From: Owenia fusiformis
Taxonomy: Eukaryota > Annelida > Polychaeta > Sabellida > Oweniidae
Reading direction: 5' to 3'
Length of the DNA stretch: 64,000 nucleotides
NCBI GenBank assembly: GCA_903813345.2
Contig: CAIIXF020000003.1
Span: 1,704,109 to 1,768,108 of the forward strand
Shown here: positions 31,168-41,176 of the stretch, piece by piece
Position numbering within the stretch: position 1 is the stretch's first letter
How the letters are laid out: each line of letters opens with the position of its first letter
Position numbers and translations under genes: made by a program
The notes under the pieces: model-generated
Database searches by the model: none
Told to the model about the DNA's origin: nothing
What the model saw: the letters and a program-made list of their open reading frames with translations, nothing else

Positions 31168-31575
31168 TATGAGACTTCGAATTCAAAAATCACTAATTTA
31201 AAAAAAACAAAAAAAACAGAGAATCCTCCTACAGAAACTTTGCGCAAACTTGCTGATACTGAGAAAAACCCTCTTAAAGTACCCTCAAGGAGAACAATTT
31301 ACTATGCTAGGAATACAAACAAAGCTAAAGATCCCCTTACTGATTATTTGCAGTATAATGATGAACAAGACACTCCAATAATTGTTGGCATACATCTTGT
31401 TCCCGGTATAACGATTACAACTCACACCCCAGAAATGAAGACAAACACACGATTCCTTAATGAGGGTTCAGTCATTCAGACTGATACAACTTTTGGAAAT
31501 CAAGGTTTTTATGTGACAACAGTAGCAACTCAAGATTTATCTGTTCCAAGAGACTCCACTGGATGTTCTCCATAA
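31168..31575 (+). pseudogene. MULE-like transposase N-part (DTTF motif)
   Basis: The ORF (111 codons from 31240, open upstream) contains PIIVGIHLVPGITITTHTPE and then IQTDTTFGNQGFYVTTVATQ. The 'DtTF....fYVt...' block matches the first catalytic Asp region of MULE-type transposases found in echinoderms and cnidarians. The other two acidic residues are absent and a stop follows. A fragment of a later part of such genes is at 43616-43704. Confidence 0.5.
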
Positions 31576-31821
31576 TATATTAGCCTATTGTGGTGTACAA
31601 TAGCCTATATGGTGTTAAACGTATTTTGCCTTACATGGTGTTAATTAACATGGAGTAAATAGAACATGGGACTTTAAAAACATTGTTCCACTTGTGATGT
31701 GTCCTACTGCATTTATTAAACATACAATATTTCTATTTACAGAGTTCTTTTCAACAACAAACTCCGGGGACATGTATCACATGCTATGCAACAATAAAGA
31801 TTGATTTAACTTTTATAGCGT

Positions 31822-32214
31822 GTACCATGTACATACATATACCTAGAAGGTGGTGGGTGTAAGAGGTCCCATAAGCATACATATAATGCCAAAGGTGAGG
31901 TTGTACTTGTCATTGGACAGAGAATCACGAAAATATCATCTGAGCTATATGTGCAGATGATGGCCAAACTCCTCCTGTGCACACATGTAGCAAGAACCAT
32001 GAGGATTCCTCACAATCAATGGAGTACCAGGGTGCCCTTATGGCCTTCAATGAGATTGGGGGCCTGGAGTGTAACAAGTGAAGAAGACTTACCACATTAC
32101 GAATCTGATTCTGAGGGTGAAAATATGCATGATGTGGAACATATATTACAGACTGAGACCATGAGTTACAGGGGCATTTATCAGATTATGAGCATGCACC
32201 ATGTTCAAAGTTAG
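31822..32214 (+). pseudogene. Mutator-like transposase-domain relic
   Basis: One frame reads CSKNHEDSSQSMEYQGALMA, close to the 'C..N..gsS..ME...~~.~f' block of the Mutator-like transposase domain common in arthropods and cnidarians. The overlapping longer frame (31951-32214) ends in an acidic tail (YESDSEGENMHD). The GDGDS block expected next is absent here but a copy of it is at 38830-39021. Confidence 0.4.
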
Positions 32215-32288
32215 CATTTTTACCAATTTTATTCATATTTTCATGGCAAAAAGCATTTAATGTACCATTTGGAGCTGTTGCTGTTTCA

Positions 32289-32603
32289 TTGTTATTTCTA
32301 AAAATGTTCATTTGTGATGTTGCAAGCAATTTAGCCATCACAGATATATTCACCTTGACCCTTGAAATACCTTCTAGTGTTTACAGAGGCAAAGAAATGT
32401 TAGGGATCAAGGATTCATTTCAAAAATATGTAGTTTGCGAAAAGTGTCATCATTCATATGAAATTGACAATAATTTGACTTTAAGGCAAGATGGCTCCAG
32501 AGTTTCCCAAAAGTGTAGACACATTCCTTTTCAGTCCGAGGGTTTCAATCACATTTATACAGCAGCTGAAAATAAATGTATTCTATGTATTCTACAATTT
32601 TAA
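32289..32603 (+). pseudogene. CACTA/Plavaka-like transposase zinc region
   Basis: The frame contains DSFQKYVVCEKCHHSYEID, then SRVSQKCRHIPF. The '~~~~vCpkCh.lY.......s..C.h..fp' module lies near the N-terminus of large tnp2-like transposases of invertebrates and fungi. The downstream 'DvYDG' region of such a protein is seen at 2618-2956. The 3' side loses the frame into unrelated sequence. Confidence 0.5.
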
Positions 32604-32696
32604 TTCTTTGTTGTAGACAAACAATGTTGAGATGCTGCTGGAAATCATAACCAACAAATGTGTTCATGCGCCGGGATCCAAGAAATTTTTTAAAGC

Positions 32697-32870
32697 ACCA
32701 TTACAATGGTGCATCTGGAAATGGACAATGTGAGAGATTTACCCATATGTTGAATCTTTTATTGAGGTCATTAAATCAAGGAGAAAATGGTCAGAATACA
32801 TCAAAGAGTTCTACTACTACAATATAACACCACATCAGAGTACAGGCATTTCACCTTGTGTATCAATTAA
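32697..32870 (+). pseudogene. Ty3/gypsy integrase core fragment
   Basis: The frame ASGNGQCERFTHMLNLLLRS, then after a one-base slip near 32787 WSEYIKEFYYYNITPHQSTG, matches the '..sNG..ER.n..l...l' helix with the catalytic Glu followed by 'w......~N...h.stg.sP'. Only about 55 codons remain. It is a different, less preserved lineage than the copy at 26294. Confidence 0.7.
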
Positions 32871-32950
32871 ACAATATTATTGAGAACAGTAACCTATATG
32901 GCACTGATTTAGAAAAGATAAGACTTATCCTTCATACATCAAAAAACTTG

Positions 32951-33111
32951 CCTGGGTTAAAAACACAAAAGTCAGAACGGCAGAGGACCTACCTGAGAGC
33001 TGGAGAAAGGCGAGAGCTGCAGCAAACAGAGAAATAAACTTGCAGTCCCTGCGTAGAGATGGCTGCGTAAGATATCGCTCATATGTGGAGTGGCCTTTAT
33101 CCAAATTATGA
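32951..33111 (+). CDS. Open segment of 53 codons, unrecognised
   Basis: Helical, basic frame AWVKNTKVRTAEDLPESW then RRDGCVRYRSYVEWPLSKL. Composition suggests former coding DNA downstream of gypsy integrase, but I cannot name it. Confidence 0.25.
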
Positions 33112-34610
33112 AAACAGTCTTATTGTAAATTGTTGGATTGAATTGAAAAATGCTTTCGTAAATTATTTGTTTCTGTCAAAGGTGACTTAAAGTCTTATAA
33201 ATTGTATAATATAATGTGATCTTATATGGAAAGCATTCATAATAACTTAATATTCTCTGGGAATGAAAGATCCTGTACGTTGAAAGATTATAATTGTTTT
33301 AAACCTGGTTTACTTTTTGCTCATTGAGTAAGTAAATAGAATCTCATATACTTAACCAGATGAAACTTAAATTTGGCGGCTGTACAAAGAACGGTAAGCG
33401 AAAGCTACGCGAATGAACCAACTCCGCCGTACATACGAAATTACATTGCGATGAGCTTGAAGGGCACTCGTGACGCGCCAGCGGTGAGCACGAAATGCAT
33501 TCGATTTGACCACGAATTTCGGGAGGCATGCTGACGCCGTGGCATGGTGTAAGGATCGCTAATAGATGGACTGTATATGGTTTAGCATATTTTGTTAATT
33601 TATTAGATTGAAAACTACTTGACACAGTATGTCATTCATTGTTGGGGACTGTGCCACGTATCGTGGCTTCGTTGTGGAGATCTTGAGTTTTAATAGAAGT
33701 GAGTTTTATTTCATCCCTTTCCACTGACTGATATAATTTTATGTTAAGATAGCACCATTGGATAAAATTGAATCCTTGAAATTCTCTCAATATTGCAAGC
33801 CTGCATAATTAATATAATATAGCATGTACATTGCATGATTCCACACAAAGCCAGATTAAGAAGTGTTAAGTCAGTCACAAAAGATCTAATAAAAAGAAAT
33901 TGTCTGCTCTCAAAGGTCATACTCCTGACCAGATATAATTGTGGTGTCCCCTTTGCTGTTATCACCTGACATGATAAAAAGATTTAAAAGTATGTGGAAG
34001 ACAAAATATGCTGTGTAGCATTTGATGAGCTCCATTGGAAGATATGAATAAGAAAATACAATAGCATGAACAATATAATATTACCAGATGTGCCAATCAT
34101 CAATCAATTAAGAATGTTGCACCCACTTGAGATAGATTTCTTGTAGAGAAAATTCCTTCTCCCAATTATCTCATCAATAAAACAATGATACATTTGATAT
34201 GTTACATTAATTACTCATAATGTGATGTCTTTACAGGACTAATACAGAAATGAGTATATAATAATGTTATTAACTTAAGTTAAATCAAGAACTGCAGATT
34301 AGTCAGATAAGTATATTTTATTCTTTTTAATGTAATAATAATGCTTTGTATCTAAATAATAGCATTTTCGGCCCAATATTATGCCATAAATCATAGAATC
34401 TTGGTCTCTATGCATTAAAAATGCAATGATCCATACACATGTAATTATCAGATTATTTAAAACTTAAGTGAGATTTTTAATTGTTTTAAGCGAGATTTTT
34501 AATTGATTTTAAGTGAGATAAAATGGTTGTATAAAAGATTGATAATTTAACACAAAAATACAGTAACAGTACTTAGCTTGTGATTAATTTTGTACTTTCA
34601 GATCCCAGAA
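33112..34610. other. No gene; GC-richer island at 33375-33550
   Basis: Mostly AT-rich. The 33375-33550 stretch is notably richer in CG dinucleotides (for example GCGAAAGCTACGCGAATGAA) than its neighbours and may be a young MITE or a relic of a less methylated insertion. An antisense 93-codon frame there looks like a by-product of the composition. Confidence 0.4.
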
Positions 34611-34617
34611 AAAAGTG

Positions 34618-34771
34618 AATTAGAAGAAAGCATACATGCCCATCATGTTACAAGCAATATAGGGACTTGCCAAAGCACATTAAACAAGTCCACATGAAAG
34701 ACAAGACATACAAAATACCTGAAAATTACAAGCAAGAATTTAGGCACGAGTATAGTAGAAAAAGAGAGTAG
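34618..34771 (+). pseudogene. C2H2 finger exon of recombinase-like gene
   Basis: The frame KKHTCPSCYKQYRDLPKHIK, then QVHMKDKTYKIPENYKQEF, gives a compact C-x2-C-x9-H-x5-H finger, ending at a TAG. The unusual short finger of 'CP.C.k....lp.Hi...H' form is typical of the N-terminus of a large invertebrate family with recombinase-like cores. It is followed within 10 bp by a second finger in a shifted frame. Confidence 0.55.
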
Positions 34772-34778
34772 AACATCC

Positions 34779-35073
34779 AACCAGAAAATACAATTACAAA
34801 CAATGTAAAATATGTAGCAAGAATGTACAGAGACTTGATAAGCACAAATGCACTCAAAAGGAAATATCAGCGTCCAATAAATTCAACATTAACTTACAAC
34901 GCTTCATTGACTGGTTGATTTCCCCATCTGGGGGAAATAAAAATGAGGACGCTGCAAAGAGAACGGGCCAAAATGTGCGTTTCATTGAGGAAAAACATAT
35001 TAACTGTGGAGGATATAACCCTCTTGATAAGAGGCTCTCCCATATGTTCTTGAACTTGAACTGTATCTTACTC
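34779..35073 (+). pseudogene. Second finger plus core-binding-like domain
   Basis: The frame YNYKQCKICSKNVQRLDKHK (C-x2-C...H...C) leads to LQRFIDWLISPSGGNKNEDA, AKRTGQNVRFIEEKH and then LDKRLSHMFLN. The 'f..WL.s.~G....~.a......v..i' pattern fits the SAM-like core-binding domain of tyrosine recombinases. With 34618 and the RRPGEL exon at 10846 it outlines one gene family. The frame ends in unrelated sequence and no catalytic domain follows. Confidence 0.5.
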
Positions 35074-35210
35074 ATCGTTGTCATGGAGACTTCACTTGAG
35101 GTAGTTGATAGAGCATCCTGGCTGTGCTCACTGGACCCACCTAGACATGTGCAATTCTATGGTTTTATTGACTTAACTCACTGCACTATATATTAATAAA
35201 AAAGATGTGC

Positions 35211-35245
35211 TACAGGGTGTCCAAGAAGTAACATCAATGACCCTG
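35211..35245. repeat. mariner left terminus
   Basis: TACAGGGTGTCCAAGAAGTAA at 35212-35232 precedes the mariner transposase by about 350 bp. A divergent inverse terminus (ACTTCTGGGACAACCCTCGTA) lies at about 37542-37562, so an element of about 2.35 kb with later insertions is possible. Confidence 0.5.
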
Positions 35246-35590
35246 GCATTTTGTCATTTATGCGTCAAATGTCATGAAACTGGGTCAGAATGTTCCTTGT
35301 ACATTTATACATATAAATATGAAGTATGGAGTGACTGGCAATTGATTGGCCGATTTTATGGTTGCAATAGTAGTAGTAGGGGCAGTTCAGAATGTACCTG
35401 GTAAATATTATGTAAATCAGGTTATTATAAGGTAAAACCTTTGGCAAAAATGAAATGCAATGTCTTGGGACTTTTTCAAATCTTAACGGTTTTATTGTTT
35501 ATTTTGAGTTACCATGGTAACACTTCTTTGGAGTACTTTATGACATCATAATATGTTTTCTGTCTCTTGGACCCAATTCTTAGAATTACC

Positions 35591-36087
35591 ATGGATGATG
35601 TCCTGATTGTATCACAATCAAAGTCGGACACATCTAAAATGGCACCTGCACAGAGTAGGCTTGAGCAAAGATGTAGTATTAAATATAATGTAAAACTAGG
35701 TAAAACAGCAAAAGAAACAACCAGAGATGTAAAGAAGGCTTGTGGGAGAGATGCTATCGCTGGTATAATAAATATTCCTCTGGATATAAAGATGTCAATG
35801 AACAGCCTAAATCAGGAAGACCTGTGTTGAGTTTTGATCAGGAGACAGTCGAGGCAATTGAGAGGAGAGTGTTGGAGGACAGGCAAGTGTCTGTGAGAAC
35901 CCTTGCAGAGGAGTTTGATTTGTGTTGTGGTACTGTGCACACTATAGTTACTAAATACTGCAATTTGAAGAAAGTCTCCTCCAAATGGCTTCCTCGTGAA
36001 TTAACAGATGAACAAAAAGCCAAGAGAGTTGCAATACTCCTATTCGCGATAAGAGTTCAGGTGGTAATTTACATAAATATTTTTTAA
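35591..36087 (+). pseudogene. mariner transposase N-terminal half
   Basis: The first frame has EQRCSIKYNVKLGKTAKETT and a frameshift at about 35745. The second continues RCYRWYNKYSSGYKDVNE, QPKSGRPVLSFDQETVEAIE and VRTLAEEFDLCCGTVHTIV, ending LPRELTDEQKAKRV. These are the paired helix-turn-helix domains, the GRPV linker hook and the 'WVPHeLt..qk..Rv' motif of mariner. The DD-D catalytic region is missing. It sits behind a mariner terminus at 35211. Confidence 0.85.
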
Positions 36088-36855
36088 CAGAATGATTGAC
36101 CTTCACAGACAATCACAGGGATTATCCAAGTGTTATATTACCATCCCGGTTGATTTTCACACAGATAGATATTCCTTCAACTTCAACTCATGTTATTTGA
36201 GAAATTCAATGACTATGGGAAGTTTCCTTCATAGTACACATTTAGAACTGTTTTAAAGAGAACATTTTCATGAAGCCTTATTGAACATTCACTCACCTCA
36301 TGCAAGACTATACCCTGAAAACATGAATGGAAACATGAATGAAGTATAGTATGAAGTATATACCCCCTAAAGATCAGATTCTGCGTTTAATAAAATCAAA
36401 TGGAAGAATAAGAGCTATTACAAGAAACTTTAACAATAAAGCGTGTGGAAATGAAGTAGAATAAGTAATTTTCTATATTTTTTTAATTTATGTGCCCTAT
36501 TTCAAAATGAATGTTCTTGTTAATTTTCTTAATTTAGGTTGATTTTATGGGCCAGTTTATGTAATCTGTACATATTTCAGGATGTATGCTGATGTAGTGG
36601 CACCGCATGTCTCTATGGGAATATTAGCTATTGGAAAAGTAAACAAAAGACCTCTACTTTAGAAAGGAAAATGAGGCATTATTAATGGCAAATTATATCT
36701 CAATATATCATATCTTCTCTATAATTCTGACATGAGACAATGTATGTATTTTTAGACATATGTGATTGACATAGTGGAGGATGATGCATTTGACAAGAAC
36801 TAGGTCAGATCCAGTACTTTGTCACCTAACAATCTGACAACAATAATAAAGATAA
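36088..36855. other. No recognised gene
   Basis: AT-rich with scattered short frames between mariner and piggyBac remnants. Confidence 0.4.
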
Positions 36856-36945
36856 GCAATGCAGATTTGGACTAAAACGTTTTGTACTGGCTGAGAGCAA
36901 AAGTAGCTACACTCTAAAATTTAAAGTTTATACAGGAAAGAGGAA
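36856..36945 (+). pseudogene. piggyBac transposase fragment (FVLAESKSSY)
   Basis: The frame KQCRFGLKRFVLAESKSSYT then LKFKVYTGKR is the 'kp.k~GiK.wvlaDs.tGY...f.vYtGk' block between the first and second catalytic Asp of piggyBac transposases (Asp of 'laD' replaced by Glu). It is fused without a gap to the dispersed repeat at 36942. An N-terminal piggyBac piece lies at 57183. Confidence 0.7.
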
Positions 36946-37192
36946 TGATAAAAGATTGGCATATTATGCTGTTATGACTCTCATGACTGGCTTGCAAGCT
37001 CACTGCAAAAGAATATTTTCTAAATTGACCCTCTACCATAAATGACCGGGAAACTATTAAGTAAGATTCAAGCACTTGTTGCCAACTTGTTCTGGTATAA
37101 CCCAAGGTTACATTACAAAACCTGTTATGGGGATCTTAAAAAACTATAGTACAACACATTGGTTGTTTGGTTGTACAATAACGTTTGGATAT
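36942..37192 (+). repeat. Dispersed repeat, copy 2
   Basis: Partner of 23107-23350. This copy has a 12-14-bp insertion (GAATATTTTCTAAA region) and two in-frame stops relative to copy 1, and continues TTACATTACAAAACCTGTTATGGGG. Confidence 0.8.
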
Positions 37193-38040
37193 ATTTTGGG
37201 GTTGGATAGTATGCTCCTGTATGACATCACAGTGCTAAATGTCATTATTTGTACTTGGTTTACATCATGCTGAATAAATTTAACAATTTACCAAACATTT
37301 TGATAATTTAAAGGAAAGAAATATTAATAAAATAACACTTTAGATATTTTCATAATTAGAAAAATTGGTACCTGCCCCGCCCACCCCTACCCCCATGTTG
37401 GTATAGCAACCATATTAAGACTTAACATTAATATGTGATGCTGAAACTTCAGGATATAATAGATAAATCTTCAATTGTTATATACACAAAATTTCAGCTG
37501 AATTGAAGAGTATTGAAGAAAGTTAGAGCATCTAATGCATTACTTCTGGGACAACCCTCGTACAGACAATATAACAGAAAATATTACAGGCATGGCTTAC
37601 TTAACTGTCAAAGAACACCTTAAATTATCAATTTGCGGAATAATTGTCATTCAATTTAATAGATTGTTTGAAATGAAATAAATATCCTATGCCCTATGGA
37701 AGGGGACACCCTAAGGAGACATGATTACCCCCTATAAAGTTGGGACGGGACATTCCTACTCCTGCCTGGGAACATCCTAAGGTGACGCATGCACCTTATA
37801 CTCAAACTAGGTTGGATGTACCTTTTTATACACAATGAAACTCTAAGTTGACATATTCACCCTTAACTCAAGCAGTGTTAGATAACCCTTCCTTTCAAAA
37901 AGGGGAACAACTTGGCTTTGAAACCCCATCCACATCTGCTGGTGACACTAGTTTCATAGACTATTGAACAGTGATAGTCAGCAATATAATTCTAAGTATT
38001 AAAATCAAGCATTTTAGTAAAATAATTAATTTTTTGCAGC
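37193..38040. other. No recognised gene
   Basis: AT-rich sequence. A possible acceptor (TTTTTTGCAG, 38030-38039) precedes a 28-codon open stretch starting MSKSKIAFASNTKKEYSRWI. Confidence 0.4.
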
Positions 38041-38771
38041 CTACTAACATGTCTAAGTCCAAAATTGCGTTTGCTTCAAACACAAAGAAGGAATATTCTA
38101 GATGGATCCGGAATCTAGAACATTTCACCTAATATATGCATGATGGAATTATCGGTTCAAGCAAGTGCAGGACTACCTAGGGTAAGATGGCCCGTGAGGG
38201 TGGAAGACAATGATGAACATCTTTTTTCGAGCAAAAGGGTCGGATATTTTTTTAGATGTTTTTGCAACATTCCCACTTAAGAGTTTTATTTCTAATAACT
38301 GGAGTACTACTTAAAGCTTACATCTGAAACTGGCGGATGTGCACTCAATCTGAAATGCACTCAATCAATCACAATTACCCTTATCATTCAAAAGTTACAG
38401 ATAATTCTGCAAGAACGTCTCGAATAAATAAAAAAATTAAATTCCCAGGGCAAATGAAGTGAAGCGAATAAACTGGCCGGAAGTCGTCTGAGTTTTGAAA
38501 GAAAAAATAAATAAATGTCCAAATAATGTCAACTAAACGACAGTTTAAACTTAACTTTGATTGGGAGGTGCATAATAAAACAAATACTTGTTTAATATCA
38601 AGTCCAACAAAAACCTACTCCTTGTGGCATTAAGGCCCATACCCTTTACATTTGCCACACAAATATTCTGTGAACATAGTGAAGCCAATGATGTGTTCAA
38701 TTTACCATTGTTAATATGTACCTACAACTATTTGAAGAAATAAATCCATGTAAAATATAATCGATTGTTAA

Positions 38772-39021
38772 TTGCTTTTATTACCAAGGCCCAGGCAAAA
38801 GAGTAGTATGGTTAGTACTGCTAGTAGCAGTGCCTTTATTTGGGCAGTTCTCCCTGGAATTCCAAAAGTCAAATGGCCAGTCAGAGTTCTGGATGAAGAC
38901 TATGGAGATAAACTTTATTTGGTTTACTGCCTTCAGCGAATGCAAAGAAAAGTATGACATTAGGTACTTAAAACTTCTAGGAGATGGTGACAGTAGCTGT
39001 GAAGAAACTTTGCTCAAATAG
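38772..39021 (+). pseudogene. Mutator-like transposase fragment (GDGDS)
   Basis: Two overlapping frames are seen. The one ending at 39021 reads YDIRYLKLLGDGDSSCEET, the 'l.Y..~~GDGDSk.~..' block holding a catalytic Asp in the Mutator-like transposase domain. Upstream in the other frame IPKVKWPVRVLDEDYG resembles LPRVRWPVRVEDNDE encoded near 38168, so that piece is itself duplicated. The gene is decayed by frameshifts. Confidence 0.5.
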
Positions 39022-39039
39022 GGCCCAAAATGGTGCTAA

Positions 39040-39225
39040 AGGACCACCAGCACAAACTGCACCCTTGAGGCAACTGGTTGAGGCAACTGGTTGAGCCTGC
39101 TGGACAACCAGCACCCTTGAGGCTGATGGACCACCAGCACAAGCTGCACCCGTGAGGCAACTGGTTTAGCCTGCTGATGGACCGCTAGCACAAGCTGCAC
39201 CCATGAGGCAACTGGTTGAAATATT
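39040..39225. repeat. About 50-bp minisatellite, 3-4 units
   Basis: Units contain GACCACCAGCACAAGCTGCA and GAGGCAACTGGTTGAGCC. In one frame they encode repeats like GPPAQAAPVRQLVE. It directly follows the Mutator-like fragment. Confidence 0.85.
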
Positions 39226-40410
39226 ACCATAAAAGGGAAGCATGGCATTGCTCATTTTGAAGGTCTCGTGTTATTACAGAGTTGCATACCCTTCTAATTG
39301 AAAACCCATGGAAACACGAACAACCAGAAATTGAGTCATCTGATTGACAATCTACTGTAATTAGACCACAGACTGAAACCGACTGACCAAACAACAAGGG
39401 TTACAGATTTTGGGGCACCTTATTTATACAGGGTGGGTTAATAAAAATTGGAACATTTTTCTATTCATTTGATGGTCTTATTTATTGCATTTAACCCACA
39501 GAATCCAGTTTAACATTATTTGTGAAAATATTAAAGATAAAAATATGTAAGTATGTTGAATTATTTTTGACGAAGAGCCATTATTCATGTCATTATGTAA
39601 TTATTTTGATAGAAATAAAAAAGGATTGAAAAGGCTGAAGTGAAAGCATGGGTGTGAGCCAGTAGTAGACTGGGTGGCCCCCGTAATAGCACATCTATAC
39701 TTCATAGCGACTAATTCAGGGGGTGATAGAAAACTAGTAGAGAGGAAATGGGTCAAATGCATGAACCACATCACAATCGAACACGACTATAACGACCCCA
39801 CATTTTTGTTTCTTCAATTTTTCCTGGTTCTTTTTTTTCTATGGAAATGCCCATTGATATCTTTTCATTTTCTAAGAGTTCAGATAAATAGGTATCTTAC
39901 AACTGTGACAATTTGTTCCTATCCCATCAGGCCATACATGAATTTTAACTGCAAATAAAGAGTCTAACCTTAAAAAACAAGTTCATTGCCTTGCCAAAAA
40001 TGTTCTTAAAAAAGCAATTTTTATATCACATAAATTGTTTTTAGGAATATCTAAGATCACCTCATCTCTGATGTAGTGTTAAATTACCATGATGATCACA
40101 TCCAGAATAAAAAGCAATGTCCTTAAAAGCTCTCCTTATTGGGGGTTCTCCTTTAAAAAGAAAAAAATACCCAAAAATCAATCAATACCGCATATCACAA
40201 CACTGATAGCAAACTGTCAACTTGGTAAGAGCTGTTTAGACCGAATTAGACCAGAATTATACGAGATAAAAGCCTCTAGAAAGGCTCCTGTATTAAAACA
40301 TGTTTAAGATTTTAATGTATGTTTATTAATGTGTGTTTCAGGTGGATTTGGAGTAGATAATCGTTTGATTTTGAAGAGCCATACATGCCATTAGAACAAC
40401 TTGCACCAGG
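39226..40410. other. No gene; mariner-like terminus at 39431
   Basis: TATACAGGGTGGGTTAATAA at 39428-39447 resembles a mariner terminus; no partner was found. The frame at 39674-39958 is not convincing. Confidence 0.4.
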
Positions 40411-40419
40411 AGTGCAATG

Positions 40420-40551
40420 AGTGCTTCTGATCATGTCGAAGTAGATGACTGGTGTAACATATGTAACAGCCTCCATGAAAAAGAACTGGCTTTATTTGAG
40501 ACTCTCGTGGCATCCAGGAAAGCATACCTAGATGTTTATTTGTCACATTAG
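40420..40551 (+). CDS. Small ORF of 43 codons, unrecognised
   Basis: ATG at 40420, then MSASDHVEVDDWCNICNSLH, then LALFETLVASRKAYLDVYL and a stop. The start is acidic with a C-x2-C pair. Possibly a terminal exon. No family is known to me. Confidence 0.2.
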   Translation, partial: SASDHVEVDDWCNICNSLHEKELALFETLVASRKAYLDVYLSH

Positions 40552-41176
40552 ATAACCCATATCACAACAGCCATGGAGCCAATCTGGCAAGATGTTGTCA
40601 CATAGGCAGTTGATTAAGAAGCTTATTCGAACTTTCAGGCAAATAGAGTTTTTTCATGCATTTCACTTATGGTTTTCATCTTAAAAACATAAATACAGTT
40701 TAAAATGTTTTATTGACTTTACGATAACACCACATAATCTCCAAAAATGTTTCTCATTTTTAAAGATAATCCATTATCCAGGAAAGTAAATCTTTAATAA
40801 AAAAAATTAAGAGGTCATTAATAATGTTTTTTTTTCATTTTTACAGATGAAGGTCAAAGTATTTGTATTTGAAATATCCAAAATAGTAAGAAGCAAGAAT
40901 TGCCTAGATGGCTTCAAAAAGATCTACGGAATCACAAAAGAGAAAAGACATATAGACCTTACACTGTTTGGGTTGTTCAATCGCTTAACCAAAGGGAAAT
41001 ACTCCAAAATCAAAAACCTGGAACGAAAATAGGAAAATATGATAACAGAAATGTCTAAAGTAAGTTAAACGCTATTGTAGAATGATAATAAATCACGACG
41101 TGCTCTTTCTTTTCAGCAGTCAAAAATTAAAGGCTATCAAATCTTTCTGGACCAAATACGGACACCCCTACATTTT
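40552..41176. other. No recognised gene
   Basis: A 61-codon Lys-rich frame at 40847-41032 follows an acceptor-like TTTTTACAG, but I see no motif. Otherwise AT-rich. Confidence 0.35.

Noticed and set aside
33344-33625. 93-codon Cys/Ser-rich minus-strand ORF
   Set aside because: It coincides with the CG-rich island, whose composition depletes stops; no start or splice evidence.
35211-37562. A complete 2.35-kb mariner between the two divergent termini
   Set aside because: The right terminus (CCCTCGTA) matches the left only over about 20 bp, and piggyBac plus a dispersed repeat lie between. Kept only as a possibility in the terminus entry.
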